From contig JAJTUP010000009.1 of NCBI GenBank assembly GCA_021399435.1, positions 620,001-684,000 on the forward strand: a stretch of 64,000 bases of DNA. Direction: 5' to 3'. The notes below the pieces were generated by a model. That model saw only the letters and a list, made by a program, of their open reading frames with translations. It was not told where the DNA came from and did not search any database. Origin of the DNA: Diaporthe sp. PMI_573. Lineage: Eukaryota > Ascomycota > Sordariomycetes > Diaporthales > Diaporthaceae. Below, one piece after another: positions 11,529 through 24,160 of the stretch. The stretch's first letter is position 1. Each line of letters starts with the position of its first letter. A program made the translations under genes and the position numbers.

Positions 11529-11810
11529 ATGATGCCTTCGAATACATCTCCTGTCCAGAAGGAATATATGACGAAGAAATCTATAACGGACATACCCAAA
11601 GAGAAGCGGCTGGACTCTCGACCCAGCCAGTCGACTGAAGAGTGGCTGAAAGAGCTTGGTGATTTGGAAGCACAGTCCAAGGGCAGCTCAGAGGCTGCAT
11701 CAAAGTATTTGGCCACAGTCCAGGTGAGTCACAAGCAGCTCTCAACTCGCTTGCAGGAAAACATCGATCATGAGGACATACTAGATTTATTGGAGCGCGG
11801 AGAGTTTTAA
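11529..11810 (+). CDS. Small hypothetical protein (93 codons), doubtful
   Basis: ATG-started ORF coding for a hydrophilic, helix-prone peptide rich in Glu, Lys and Ser, ending LLERGEF. No domain is recognised. A CAG/GTGAGT donor-like site at about 11722 lies inside it, so it may instead be the first exon of a longer or decayed gene. Directly downstream the sequence becomes AT-rich. Confidence 0.3.
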   Translation: MMPSNTSPVQKEYMTKKSITDIPKEKRLDSRPSQSTEEWLKELGDLEAQSKGSSEAASKYLATVQVSHKQLSTRLQENIDHEDILDLLERGEF

Positions 11811-13660
11811 CATATCCAATAATAGCAAGCACTGAGCTATAGAATATTAATATATTTGCAATTCATTGCCTCGGAATAACCACCCAGTGATATTTCAGTC
11901 GGTAATTATTTTGGTACACATGTCACGAGAGGGGATACAAAGACCAGGCAACTGTCCACAATACGTCAATTGAAGTTAAGTCGGCGCTACCTTCTATCTA
12001 AGGAAGGGAGCTGTCAGGAATCAGAGGGCAAGGTTTAAATCCTAGAGGGTGTGGGCGCACGGGCCACACACAGCCAATTGCTCGTGGGGCCCATTTGGCA
12101 CACATGCACACATACTCACAACACACGATTGTCCTCCAACGTGTACATTTATAGAATTATCAAAGATCTCTAGTATCCTGTACCAAAGGAGTCGGAAGGA
12201 CCTAATTTTATATAGTATTTATTATCTAAAGTATTAATTAATATTAACAACTTAGTATAGGCTGCACTAATGGTAATTTTAGAGTCTAGAGATATAGGTG
12301 ATCTATAAGATTAAACTTACTTTTAGTAGACATCTATGATTATACAGACAGCTTCTTATCTATAGCTTGCTTAGATTAATCTCTTGCTTATTGGTGACTG
12401 TAAGCTGATACTTGCTGTGATGTACATGAGAGTCTCTCTCTCGGCAAAAATACCTATTTCCTCAATTTAACCTTTACTTCTGTCAACAAGGCAATACTCA
12501 TTTAACTTTAGCCAAAAGTTTAAGGAGGGTGTTGACAGCATCTATTCAATCTGAACTTGGCAAGCACAAGGCCAAGGAATTTTGTGACGCCAACAAAGAC
12601 TACATTAAACGCGGAGAGATAAAAGGTCGTGACGCCAACAGAGACAAGATCAACCGCCAGCACAGAGTAAGCAGGGCCAAAAACCGCGACGAGATCAACT
12701 AGAAGAAGAAACAGTGAATTCTCAGTGATCGTCGTGCTTCTCGGGAACGTCAGCTTGGTTTACAATAAGATTATGGCTTCGGCCACACTGTGTTTTTTAT
12801 CAACTGTTTATTGGTCTGTCTGCTGTCTGCTTAACCTTCCGACTGCTCTTCAGCCCTGAGCTTATGCACAAAGTCGACAACGGCTTTGTATATTTGCTTG
12901 TGCTTCTCTTCCGGCGGGACCTTAAATCCTGCCTATTTCCTCTCACCCTTTAATATCTTTCCAATCTTTTCAGAAAGATCTGGGTATCTGACAATAAAGT
13001 AATATATCTAGAGTAGTAGAAGCTCTGTAATATTACTGTAATTATCTATTTTATTGCAAACACTATCTTTACTACTTTTTAATAGTTTTGTAACATTATC
13101 GCGGAAGTCTTATAGGTAGGCTTAAGTAAATCTTTTCTTTATTTTAACTTCTATTAAAGTTAGCTGTATGCTTAAACGTGGGCTATGATCTCTATAGGCT
13201 TACTTGGGGAGGGTTTTTTTAGGATCTTGTATATATATCGATATAGATGTTAAGGGAAAAAGATATTAACTAGGACTGTAGCTGTGAGATTAATTTTATA
13301 TAGAGACTGTGTCGAGAGACTATTTTGGTCTTCGCTATATGACTAATTGCCCTACTTTTTAGTTTATAGCGCCGCTAGAAGCAGTCTCGCTAGCCTCGTC
13401 TATACGGCTATTATAAGGCTGTTAATGTTTTTTGGGCCACATGCTATAGACAATTGTATTCTAAACCTACTGTTATCGGTATTTTTTTTTTTTTTAAAAC
13501 GCTGGGTGTTTAAGCGTTTACCACTGTATGAAGGGACTGCCTACATACTGCTTAAGAAGCATATGTACACGGATTAAAAACGAAACTACTTACAATAAGA
13601 TTATGTGGAGATATCCTTTTGGGACTCGGAACGTCAAGTGTTATACATCTGCAGCACCCT
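11811..13660. other. AT-rich island, probable decayed transposable-element DNA
   Basis: The stretch is dominated by TA, TTA and CTATA words, carries no intact ORF, and changes composition sharply from both flanks. The phrase TTACAATAAGATTATG occurs twice (near 12758 and 13588), hinting at old repeat copies. This fits repeat-induced point mutation of a mobile element. No terminal repeats or transposase could be recognised. Confidence 0.5.
12535..12702 (+). pseudogene. Fragment of a charged, internally repetitive ORF
   Basis: A GC-richer patch inside the AT-rich island reads about 55 codons without a stop and ends with TAG. It has near-repeats such as CDANKDYI, RDANRDKIN and KNRDEIN, built on the nucleotide phrase GTGACGCCAACA. 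There is no start codon in context and no continuation upstream, so it looks like the surviving 3' part of a larger ORF. Family not recognised. Confidence 0.35.
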
Positions 13661-13934
13661 CTAGGTCGTCGGCCAGGGTGAACCTAGTCCTACATTGCTA
13701 GGATTTTGGGGCTCGGGTTGCGGTGGGCTGTATTCGTCGTGACGTTTTGGTATCATCTTTAGCCATGCAGAGGCGCCAGCTTTCTCTCGTGCTTGGTGCT
13801 TGGTAGTGGGAAGGATGGAAGTAAACAAGTTTATATGTCGAGTCTTTACAAAACCCAATCCAATGAAACTGTTCCATCAGGACGTTCTTTAGGACGTTAT
13901 AGCTTGACGTTCCATTTATGATGAAGTTCCAACC

Positions 13935-13945
13935 GGGGGGGGGGG
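13935..13945. repeat. G11 homopolymer
   Basis: Eleven consecutive G. It is the first of three long G runs within about 670 bp. Confidence 0.9.
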
Positions 13946-14471
13946 CATCAGGATTAGATAGCCCCCAGATAAAGGGTGGTAGTAAGGCGTGCGGGGCTAC
14001 TGGTGCATGTAATCATGTCCAGCCCTACGCTGTGCTCCGGGGAGAGGACCAACTTTGCCCGACTTTTATGTTTTCATGGTTGCGGACCATTCAATTGCCA
14101 GCTGGTGTGGTTCTTGGTGACAAAGCGGATCAGGGATTGAGCATAGCGAGGAACGACCCGAGATTACGAGACGATACTCTGAGCGGAGCATTCTCTGAGG
14201 ACTGTGATTTTGAAGAGTTTTCTTGATTTCCAGGGGGAGACCCCTTGGAATCCCCCGGCCTATAGTGTACAGCCTGTGGTGCTTTGGAGTGCTGCAGCGC
14301 AATGAGGTCTTATTGACAAGGACCAGTCGACCAATCCCTGCTTGAGAAACATCCTGCACGAAATCACAGTCCTAGATTAAGCTCCGCTCAGAGCGCCACT
14401 TCGCAAGCTCGGGTCACTCTTCGCTACCTAGGTACGCTCAATAGAAAATAGACCCGAGCCCCAAGGATCCC

Positions 14472-14484
14472 GGGGGGGGGGGGG
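14472..14484. repeat. G13 homopolymer
   Basis: Thirteen consecutive G, the longest G run I noticed in the window. It lies in an ORF-poor region. Confidence 0.9.
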
Positions 14485-14592
14485 TTGGGCATCCTAGATG
14501 CAATCTCATGGTCCAAATGCGACATTATTGTCATTTGCTCTGTGCTGAAGATGGGATTTTGGGTGCCAGTGAGGCGTAAATGAGACAGGGTT

Positions 14593-14602
14593 GGGGGGGG
14601 GG
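14593..14602. repeat. G10 homopolymer
   Basis: Ten consecutive G, about 110 bp after the G13 run. Confidence 0.9.
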
Positions 14603-15061
14603 CGCTAGGCTGGGTACATAGACATATTCCGAATAAGGTATCCACAGTCCAAAGAACTCCAAACAATGATGCCCGGAAGAGATGCACAAATGAAAAATCC
14701 TGAGAGAAATGCTATCAAAGGGGTATGGGGGTATCTTGGGAAAATTCCTGTTGTTTCATGAAATGGCGCGTCTCCTCTGCCCAAGTACCTCTTTTGTCCG
14801 CCTAGAAATGCTCGATGAGTTGTAGTAGCTAGGAAACACGTGGGTTTAATAAAACTTATTCGTCAAACGCAGCATCCCGTTGGATCTCCACCAGCGGGGC
14901 AGCCCAAGATGCTAGAACTGAAAACGGCCGCCTTCATTAGTGCATCAAGGTTGATTATAGGCGCCGTTGAGTATCGCCAGTCGTCCTCGATTATCGTGAA
15001 CCATTCTTCTCGCCGTGTTTAGGACAAGGCATCGTGCCCGTCCCAACTGTCAAACCATCAA

Positions 15062-16483
15062 TCAATGACTATCCCTCGGTCCGTAGCTGTATTGCTCGAA
15101 CATGCTTCCTTCGCCGTATGGTCCACTGACGGAGGGTAGAGACTGCCCGTTCTGTAGCATCGGCGCGTTCATCCGCATTGGCATGCTCGATCCCCAACTT
15201 GTTGACCTCTGCTGCATTGAAGGCAGGGGCCTCGACTGCGACGAAGGAAGATACCCCCCGCCATAATTCGCCGATGTCGTGTAGTTCAAGTCCGGAGAAG
15301 AGCCCGCGTGCGGATTCATCATATCGACTGGCGGTAGGATCGGTGGCTGCGTCGTGTGGCTACTGCTGTACTGAGCCAGTGGACTCGTCGCCACGAGGCC
15401 TTGAGAAGACGCCACTGTCGCCTGCAGCTGATATCCGGTTGTCGGAGACTGCCGTGCTGGAGAATGGTAGCTCGACCCAGTCGAAGTTGGGCTGTTGTGG
15501 TAGTGATTGACGTGAGTATCGAGGCTCAGCATCGGTGAAGCCGAATGTATTCCTTGGTTGTACCCCGTTGGCATGGAGCTCATCGGGGCGATACTCTGGC
15601 TCGGAGATGAAGTGACCGCGTGGAAACCGCCCGGGTAGTGGGACATCGAGGAAGAGGGAGTCGAATGTGCTGCGAATGAATGCGCTTGGGAGAAACTACC
15701 ATGTTTCGAGTAATTCATTGGCTTCTCGTCTCCGGTCTCAGACCGTACCCGTTTTCCAGGCCTGTCCTCGTCCTCTTCACGGCCCCTGCGGCTCATCATG
15801 TGTGCGAATGCGTTGTTCTTCTTTTTGGTGCTCATCGCCTTAGATTCCTTGCGCAGACGAAGACGGACTCCAGCGTCGACCAACAGCCTCGTCATCGACG
15901 TTGACTCTGACATTCCGGGAAAATGCCTTCCGCTGTATGTCGTAAAAGGTTCCGAACAAACAGAAGTAAGAGTTTCAACGTCTCCCGTCGTTGTGTTGAG
16001 CTTGAAAAGACAGAATTTCAATCTGTAAGTGCCTTCCTTCTTGATAGAAATGTCGTTTAGGCAAAACATCATGTTATGCACACCTCGGTCGTCTTTGACA
16101 ACGTGTCCGCTCGTGCAGGTATTTCCGGTGAGTGCGTTCAGGTCTGGATCCGGGTCGGATTCAGCGGCCCCCATCAGGAATGTTTGAACAAATAGGTAAG
16201 GAGAGGTGATATAAACCTGCAACGGATCTTGGTTCGGGTCCACATCAAGTTGCAAGACTGGAGGAGGGTCAACTGGTTTTCGGTCTTTGTCCTTTGCATT
16301 GGCCGCCTTTGCTCTCTCTGGCTGTTGCTTCATTGTCAATCGGTATGGAGAGTTATGATCCCAGGAAGACGACGGCATCGATTGGGGAGCATGGGACACA
16401 TGGGTCAAGAGGTTTTGAGAAGAACCTCCCAATGGATACAACGGCCCCCATTGCGGGTTTCCGGCAAAGTCGTATGCAGACAT
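15062..16483 (-). CDS. vosA: Velvet-domain regulator, VosA-like
   Basis: Predicted nuclear developmental regulator of 473 aa, read as one exon. The velvet fold spans about residues 46-212: an opening YRLTMKQQPERAK block, the hallmark KPVDPPPVLQL, then SPYLFV, NALTG, KKEGTYRLKF, HFPGMSEST and VRLRLRKE. The VRLRLRKE end, the SPYLFV strand and an N-terminal rather than central velvet domain fit VosA better than VeA or VelB; VelC remains possible. A bipartite-looking basic region (about 219-250, KKKNN through KRVR) follows as a probable NLS. The rest is a Ser/Pro/Tyr/Gln-rich disordered tail like the activation region of VosA. VosA proteins dimerise with VelB, bind DNA and control spore viability, trehalose and secondary metabolism. 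There is no recognisable gene for over 19 kb upstream, so its control region could be long. Confidence 0.78.
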   Translation of the reverse strand: MSAYDFAGNPQWGPLYPLGGSSQNLLTHVSHAPQSMPSSSWDHNSPYRLTMKQQPERAKAANAKDKDRKPVDPPPVLQLDVDPNQDPLQVYITSPYLFVQTFLMGAAESDPDPDLNALTGNTCTSGHVVKDDRGVHNMMFCLNDISIKKEGTYRLKFCLFKLNTTTGDVETLTSVCSEPFTTYSGRHFPGMSESTSMTRLLVDAGVRLRLRKESKAMSTKKKNNAFAHMMSRRGREEDEDRPGKRVRSETGDEKPMNYSKHGSFSQAHSFAAHSTPSSSMSHYPGGFHAVTSSPSQSIAPMSSMPTGYNQGIHSASPMLSLDTHVNHYHNSPTSTGSSYHSPARQSPTTGYQLQATVASSQGLVATSPLAQYSSSHTTQPPILPPVDMMNPHAGSSPDLNYTTSANYGGGYLPSSQSRPLPSMQQRSTSWGSSMPMRMNAPMLQNGQSLPSVSGPYGEGSMFEQYSYGPRDSH

Positions 16484-19400
16484 TGCCGCTCCTTGGTGTC
16501 CGTACGGTAACGGAGGCTTCGCTAGTATGCCGTTCGATTCGAATCGCGTCTTCTGTCAGTTGTGTTGGTCTCGCCCCAAATCAATTCTGTGGGCGAATCC
16601 GTGTTCAGAACACAATTGTTACCTGCGATCAAAAGTTCGCAATGGTGTGAACTGTCGCAACATAAGTCAGCACTCTAATGATTTCCCTTCAAGGATTCCC
16701 TCTCAGGCCGAAAAGCCACTTCCGAGGACTGTGGTTGGTAACAGATGGCAGGATTGTCATGTCTCTCATGTTTAGACCTCGATCTTCACAGTGCCAGCTT
16801 GGAAGATCAGCGCTGTGAAGGGCAGATGGCCAGCCGCTAGACAGCGACAGCAACCCACAGCACAGGGCGAGAAGAGACATGTACTAACCTTCAAATCAAA
16901 ACTGATAAGACGTAGGGGAGGAACCTCCGTCTTTATTCTGGCCTTTCGCAGGCAGACTTCGGCCGAGGAACCCCGGGTGAATGTGCACCTTTGTGGTCGC
17001 CTAGCGTCCGAAAAACAATTGCGCCCGCGGATTGAGCAAGACGTCAAGGTCAAGTCCGTATCAAATATTGCCAAAGAATTGGACTAGAGCGATCCGAAGT
17101 TCCTGTGCACTTGGTATGACTATCGACACTCTGTTTTCGTCGTCGAGAGTGCAGGTGATTGTGCTGTTGCGGGAGACTCGGAAATCTTGAGATGGCAAGG
17201 TCCATCCAAAGAAGACTCGTAGAAGACCTAGAACAAGAAAGAGTCGTCTTCCACGGCAGTCCTCAAAGGTTGTTGAAATGTCTTCGCGATGGTCACCGGG
17301 AGCCAACTCTTGGACAGGTGTGGACCTTCCTTGGGGACAACACTGCGATGATTCCAATGATGGGCGCGATGAAACTTTAGAAGAAAAGTAATCCGTGACA
17401 CGTGCCAGTGCAGTGTCACTACAAGCTCTCGACAATCTTCGAATACCCGCGCATACAGTATCGACAGATGATTCGGGAAATGACCGCAGCTGCAACGAGT
17501 AAATTTCGATCCAAATTGGCGGTGCCGGTCGGGATGGTTTCGGCAGCGTAGGTGGACAGATCTACCCAGAGATCGTGATACAGAAGTGGAGAGGGTAGTG
17601 CTCGTAGATATGCTAGATCTGCTCCGAACGACGGTTGACGTGGACAGGGCGAGTCCTGTGCAGGGTGATTGTACCAAAGTACTGAGAATGCAAGGGGATG
17701 GGCGTCTGTCCACGCTAGTACTCGAAGAGATTGAATTTGCTCCGGGCTGGGTTGGATCGCGAGGTGGGCTTCGCTTGTGAACCAGCGGGGATGGATGGTA
17801 ATGGGAGAGTAGGCCGGCTCGACGCTATAACTCTGGCAGATGCCAGGACTCGAGCAGCGCAAGGGGACCCAAACTTGTTGAGATTCAGAAGGGGGTACCC
17901 GCTGACTAGAGGGTACCAAGCTCAAATTGCACAGCGGTACCTTGCGTAAGAGCCAATGGCTGAGTGGTGGCAGGATGGGGCGGAGAGTATGTGCTCCTGG
18001 ACAATCCCCAGACCTTGCGGTACAGCGATGCCGAGGTGTGGTGCTATTCCAGTCAAGTTGGCAGCCGCTTCTTGGTCGTTCCAGGTGAAATTGTGACTTG
18101 ATTTGGTCAAGAAGTGTGGGAGCCCAAGGTGTCGAGCCTACTCTCTTGGGAAAGATACGATAACTTGCGCGAATTGCCGTTGGAGGTGAGAGATCCAATG
18201 GGACGGGTGCTGGCCGAAGGGGACTCTTCAAGGCTTACCCACGAGTCTAAGCGGGAGTAAGAGAGTCTGATGCGCCACACAATCGAGAATGATGGTTCAT
18301 AGACGCCGTGTCTCAGAGGTTATTGGTCTGGTATGGGAGTAGGTCTTCGTCGTGGACGGGTAACAACAGACAAAGTCCGGTGTAGGCGGCTTGAATCTCG
18401 CTACAGCGGTGCCCAACCTCGATATGACCGTCGGACGCGGGAGCACAGTAATAGAGTTCAGCAGACTTGTTGTGCAAGTCCTTCGTGGTCGAGCGCGAAG
18501 AAATCGTGGCCGGCCAGGGAGGTCTGGTCAGATCTTGCGGAAAGGTCACGTCGGGATCGGAGTCGCTTCCAGCTTCACCAGAGATGACAGTAGGCGGCCT
18601 TGGAGGTCGTGTCGGGTATGCTTGAATAGATCGACGGTCCAAGGCGCAAAGAGCTGATCTCACCCCAAGGGGCAAATTGTATGATTCTGCGGTTGGTGGT
18701 TCCCGGATGTGAGGGAGAAGGAAAGCGTCCAGGGAGATTAAAATTTGGTGTTATAGGATGGTCAGCATGATATTTGGCGTGGCATTGACGGGTGACATCC
18801 GTCCCTGGGCCGGTCTGAGATGGCGGCGTACTCGTCGTGATGCTGATGCAGAAGTGATGGAAGTTTTCGAGCTGTCGAGGTTGGAAGGGACAGTATTAAG
18901 TCATGCAGGGGAGCTTCGATATGATCGTCAACGAAGATCGTTCGGGGCCAGGCCCTGAATTTCACAGCCGACGATGTCCTGCTCTTGCACCAAGAGGTAC
19001 GTAGTGCGCCTTGGAGGAAGCAGGACAGCAGGGATAAAGGAGTAGTTGCTATAGCGGACAGGGGAAGCGTCTAGGTGGAGACTTGTATTCAAAGCGTTGA
19101 CACAGGCCCACGTTGTGGGGGGCTGGAGACACATTGACTACAGAGCTTCACCTCCCCGGTCCATAGCCTTAATCCATGCTACCCCCGACCCTTGTCTTCG
19201 ACAAGATTGAGCCATGAGGTTTCAAGCTTCTTGTACGCTCAGTCAGGTACCTCGCCGAGATGCCCCCTCCCCCCCCAGATCTGCGGACGAGCCAGCAGTC
19301 GGCGTTTCCTGTCTATGCTCTCTGGCTTGGGGCGCCCCACTGGGACGACTTTCTTCCGCCAGCAGCTCTCACAGCTGCTGGAGCACCACAGCGCAGCACT

Positions 19401-20900
19401 TTCATGATGAGACGGCTTTTTCTTCAGCGCCAGCTTCCTTGTGCGGACGCAGAGAGCTCACTGAAACTTCCGCTGACCAGGTCCCGTAGATTCAAAGCTG
19501 ACACGGTTGAGGAGTTGTTGAAGCCTAAGCCGAAGCTACCTCTCCCCTGCAGTGGCCCGCGTGGAGCATACTGGAATGGGAGCTTCCATGCTCTTGGTTG
19601 CCCGTTTGCATGGCCTAAAGAGGCCGAACCGGTTCAAACGCCCCGAACATAGCGGGAAAGCCTCCTTGTATCCACCGCCGACGCCAGTAGCGGCCAGCGT
19701 CTTGCGTTGGCCCTGCTCATATTGCAGCCTGGCATGACTGCGAAGGTGAGGACCTGTGGGTAGGTTGTAGCGTGCCCACCGTGTGAGCGGGTGGACATGA
19801 CGCGCGAAAGACAGAGAGACAAAGCAGCTAGAGCGCTGACAAAAGCATGGGTGGTGCGCTCGGTGGTGAGACAGGGGACGTCTTCGTCATTTCTGATAAA
19901 GATTTGAAAACACGGGTAAAATGGGGGGGGGTCTCGGATTAGAAACGAGGTGTGTCTGATGATGGGTGGTAGGTGGGTAAAGATGTGCTGCAGGCTGTGT
20001 TAGCCCGAGGGGCCCCCGAGGGTGGTTTTGGCCCGAGCTTGAACCAGGGTTTGGGATCTTCCGCGTGGGTGCCATATTGTGCGGGTCGGCACCTAGAAAA
20101 GGTGCCAAGTACATGGTATTGCTCGTAGACGTACTCAGGTCTCGCTCTGCCTCCGGGAGGCTCTGCCCATTCCGGGTTGAGAGGCCGCCATGGATCTCCG
20201 TCGCTGATCTCACAATCCCTCGAGCCGGGTTCAATGCTACTCGCGCGTTGCCATTGGAAAGAAGCAGAAGACCATGTAGTGGCTTTTCGGTTCCTAGGTA
20301 CCCGGCTCCGGTTTGGCCACGAAACCGTTGCCGAAGGAGGTGCTGTTAGCATTGACAGCATACGTTCAGCACTGACCTGGTGGGCCTCGAGGTCCAACAG
20401 GCATGCTAGACTGAATAATCACGGTCCGAGACGTTCCTAGCCTGTCCGATCAGAACGGTGCGGCGTTCTGCGCCGTCGCTGGATTCCTTCCTTTCCTGGT
20501 CATCGTGTTATGGTAGTGTCCGTTGCGCGCTGCCCTAGTCCACTTGCCTGGTCAGAGTTTACTTGCGTACATTCCGCATGAATTTCAAGTTCTGGGTGGA
20601 TTCCTCACAGGCTTGTGCCTGCGCGGTGTGGGGATGCTCAACAGGGCGTCATTCCCGGCCCACGAGACACACTGGGGTGCCGACCCACGACTGCCAGCTG
20701 TTGACTGCTTCCGTGTGACAGACGGCGCGTGGAATTAGACAGACCATGAGAAGCCGTTGAGCGGATTCATTCCTTCAAGGTCGAAAATGCATCTGAGACT
20801 CATACGTGCGGCACGGCGGAACTGGCATCCGGCCTAACCTTAGTTCTTGGCACATCTGAGCCAGCACCAGCTTGCACTTGACAAAGATATTTGGCAGAGA
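16484..20900. other. Gene-poor DNA upstream of the velvet gene
   Basis: Several overlapping ORFs occur (for example 17419-18231 minus, 270 codons) on both strands and in several frames. None has a domain or sustained codon bias. Part may be a long 5' leader or promoter of the velvet gene. A G9 run lies at 19923-19931. Confidence 0.45.
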
Positions 20901-23900
20901 ATACCTGGCCGATGATTTGAAGCACAGGTATGGGGTAAGCTCTCGGAGGGGCGAATGCCTTCAATGCATGTGCCCGCGGTACCGAGTGCAAGACTGCTGA
21001 ACAAAGCCCGTAGGTAGAGTCGTCTGATATTTGCATGGAAGAGATCAAGAGATCAAGAGATCAAGAGTATCATCGCGACACGTCCTACCCGGATTAGATC
21101 GTGGGGGTTACATCCTTAGCTCCAACGGCGCCGGTACAAGATCGAAGCTAACAGAGGGTGAACGAGGATGGTCCCGACAAGACAGGCCGCCGGGCTGAGG
21201 TGAGCATGGCCAGGTCTGCGCCAACCAATCCCAGCTCGCCATCTCGCCTCGTCTGGATCTTTCTTTGGCGGTTTTGCTTCGGTTTTCGTCCTCTTCATTC
21301 TTTTCTTATTTGGGGGCCCAGTAGCGATTCCGTCCCCCCACTCTGCTTGTTGCCGCCATTGCTCTCGTCACCGCCGGGATCACAAGTCTCAGTGTGGACC
21401 GAAGAGATCCTTCCACTTGTGGTCGTCACCAAGTCTCCTATGGCGCATCCGCATCGTCTGCAATGCTAGTGTTTGCCACGCGCGCCCATCACGAGAGATC
21501 TCGACTGCCGACCTGTAGTGCAGAGCTCCATCCGGACGCGGACACAAACAGCATGGTGAGGGCAGGGTATCTGGTACTTGTTGCGTCTGGCGTTTAATCT
21601 GGCTTGGTGCCGGCATAGCTTAGACTGTTGACAGCACCTTTGCTCTCCGTTGCCACAACTTCCTCTAGCAGCTTCCTCTAGCAGCGGATCAATCCGGTGT
21701 TGTCTCTTGCGCATTCCCCTAACCCCCATGAGTGCATTGTTGGCACCGCTGTGCAGGTTATGAAAGCACTGTCGTGCAACGGCTAGCTCTCAGTCCCCAC
21801 ATCAGTCAGTGGTCAACCGCCCGCGTTACTCTCGTCCTGTCTCCAAGGCCCACCCTGCCGGCACACAGGCGCATTCTACAGGACTGGCGAATGGAGGGAG
21901 GAGCCCGGATGACTCGTGTTGGTCGATAACAGGCTAATAAGCATCTCCAAAACTGTGCCTCAACATGTCTGCTGCTCATGGGGCTACAGGTTGCCGTTCA
22001 AGGATTGGTAAACAAAACATCGTGAGGGCTCCACATCGTCGGCGACGGCTTCAGCATGAGTCATCTCATGATCCAGGTAGAAGCATAGTACTCTCTTGGC
22101 TGCCAACACTGGGGACGACTCCTTCACCATGCTGGAACCCGGGGGAGACTCGGTCATTGCGGTGGCAGAAGAGGGTAGTGAAGCCGCTAAATCTGTCCCT
22201 GCTGCTGCTGCGGCGGGACCAGTATGGCGCGCAAACTCACGGCGGGCAGGTAAAAGACAGGGGGCAGGCCCCAACCGGACCTAAAAGCGAGGAGGGGTGG
22301 CTCGCGGTGATTTTCCCGGATTGCATTACCACGGAGCATGATGCTTGGAGGACAAGAATGCCTGTCAGGTAGCTGTCAAATCTGTCAAAAGATAGATTGC
22401 CCTGCAGGATTGATGTAAAAGTGGGGAGGCGGTGCCGTTTTGAGCTTCTGAGCCTCCTTGAAGGGGGCTTGGGAGGAGATGTTTCAACCCCTACAGCCCC
22501 GTTTCGTCAGGTCTGTGGCCCACGAGGCTGCCAGGAGCGGTTCCACGGCCGAGAGAGGCAGGCTGTCTTGTTTCCTGCCCGCCTGCAGGTGAAGGGGTTT
22601 GAGGCGTGGAATCTTGGTAGAACAAGAATGATACGAGAGGCGGAAGGGTCCGGCCCCACGTCGACATGGTGAGTGGGCTGAGTGGGCAACACTGGGGGGA
22701 TGTAGGACGAAGGTATTGCGGAGAGAGGCCTCGTTGGTGGTTTGCTCCGAGAGAGACGCCTGACTGTCATCTATCATGCAAGAAAACCGGTATGGCCGCG
22801 ACTCCTGGCCGTGATGGCCCCAGCTTTCCTCAACCGCGGGCTCAGGCTTGCTCCTGGATGGAGAGGAAGGGGGGGCGACGGGTTCCGCCCACCGGTCAAG
22901 GCTGGTTCGACTTGAGCTTGGTGGCCCACCTATATGGGCGTCAAGTATAGCTCGGTCGCGGGGCCGGCGGTTGGACGGGCTGGGCAAGGCGCGCTCAGGT
23001 ACGGGTGGGGCCGGGCAAATCACGAGCAGTGGCTACGGGTAGCAAGCTGGCGGGCATCAAGAAAGGTCTGGCATGGCCTCGAACAACGAGTGAGGTGAGC
23101 CGTCGATAGTCGGGAGGCCTGACCGTGACATGACGGGCGATGTGGAGATTTGTCGTGGTGGAGATGGGAGTTTGATTTGTGTGCTCTGTGCGCCGCGGGC
23201 AACTGGGTACTCGACGGCCAATAGTTTGATTCGAGTCGACCCGACTCAGTTTGGACCGTCCGGCAGCAGTGGTGACTTGCTTGGCCTTGTCCTGCACTCG
23301 GCGGCGTCGAGTTGTTGTTCACAGCAACACGCAGAGGTCGGCCTTGCTTTTCTGACCGCGGTCACCAAACAGCGTCCCAACCCTGTGGCCAGGTACATGG
23401 GTACCGGGGTACAGGGGTACATGCTGTCTCCTTGCAATGAACAAGAAAAGAGCACGGTGCGCCATGGACCTCGTGGGCACAGCTGTCATCTGTGGCCCAA
23501 GGGAGGGTTGCAACTTGCAGTCCCCTTGTCAGGTCAATGCTAAAACTGGACCTGCAGCTGCAGTCGTGAGTCCTGTCAGCCCAGTATCTACCGCATACTA
23601 CTACTGTACCCGGTGGGACAGGCCGTTTGTTGACATATAGGTAGGTGGGGTATATCAAGTACCCTGTGTGTGCGTGCATATAATTTCTGGGGAGACCAAC
23701 AACTGTGTAACTACACAGTAACTACCTAGGTACCTACCTACCTCCTTGGTTCCCCAAGAGTCAGTTGGTTGCACAACTTACAGGCAAGGCAGTAAGAGGG
23801 CGGGTGGCAGCCTACTGCAACGTTGAAATAGATTGCGATGCAGGGCAGCGCATCGTGATGCAGACATGGCAGGCATGGCATGGCATGTGCAGCCTTCCAA

Positions 23901-24160
23901 GACCCTCGAGACGTGTGATATATGAGCGTTCGGGACCGACCAGCCTCTGTACGTGCGAGGTGACTGACTGCCCTCTTGGAGAAGTATAATACACAATGTC
24001 TAGACCAGCCCGGCCCAGGTCGCCATCAACTGGGGCACTGTGCTGCAGGCAGGAAGGTACGGTGCTGCCCTTGCGAGCAAGCCATGATATGATAGCACAC
24101 AGTCCATATACATGCATTTCATTCAAACCCCTGGTGTTATGATCAACCAATTTTAGGACA
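20901..24160. other. Gene-poor DNA with short tandem repeats
   Basis: No supported gene. It includes a (GAGATCAA)n tandem at 21041-21067 and a CTAC/GTAG-rich stretch at about 23705-23745. GC content is ordinary, so this is not an AT-rich repeat graveyard. Confidence 0.45.
21041..21067. repeat. GAGATCAA tandem repeat
   Basis: Three to four head-to-tail copies of an 8-nt unit. Confidence 0.8.

Larger units (their letters stand above)
13661..15061. other. Intergenic DNA with G runs, downstream of the velvet gene
   Basis: No supported gene. It contains three long G homopolymers and presumably the 3' UTR of the minus-strand velvet gene near 15.0 kb. Confidence 0.5.

Noticed and set aside
17419..18231. 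270-codon minus-strand ORF near the velvet gene
   Set aside because: No domain; Pro/Ser/Leu-rich composition typical of GC-rich non-coding DNA; competing ORFs in other frames.
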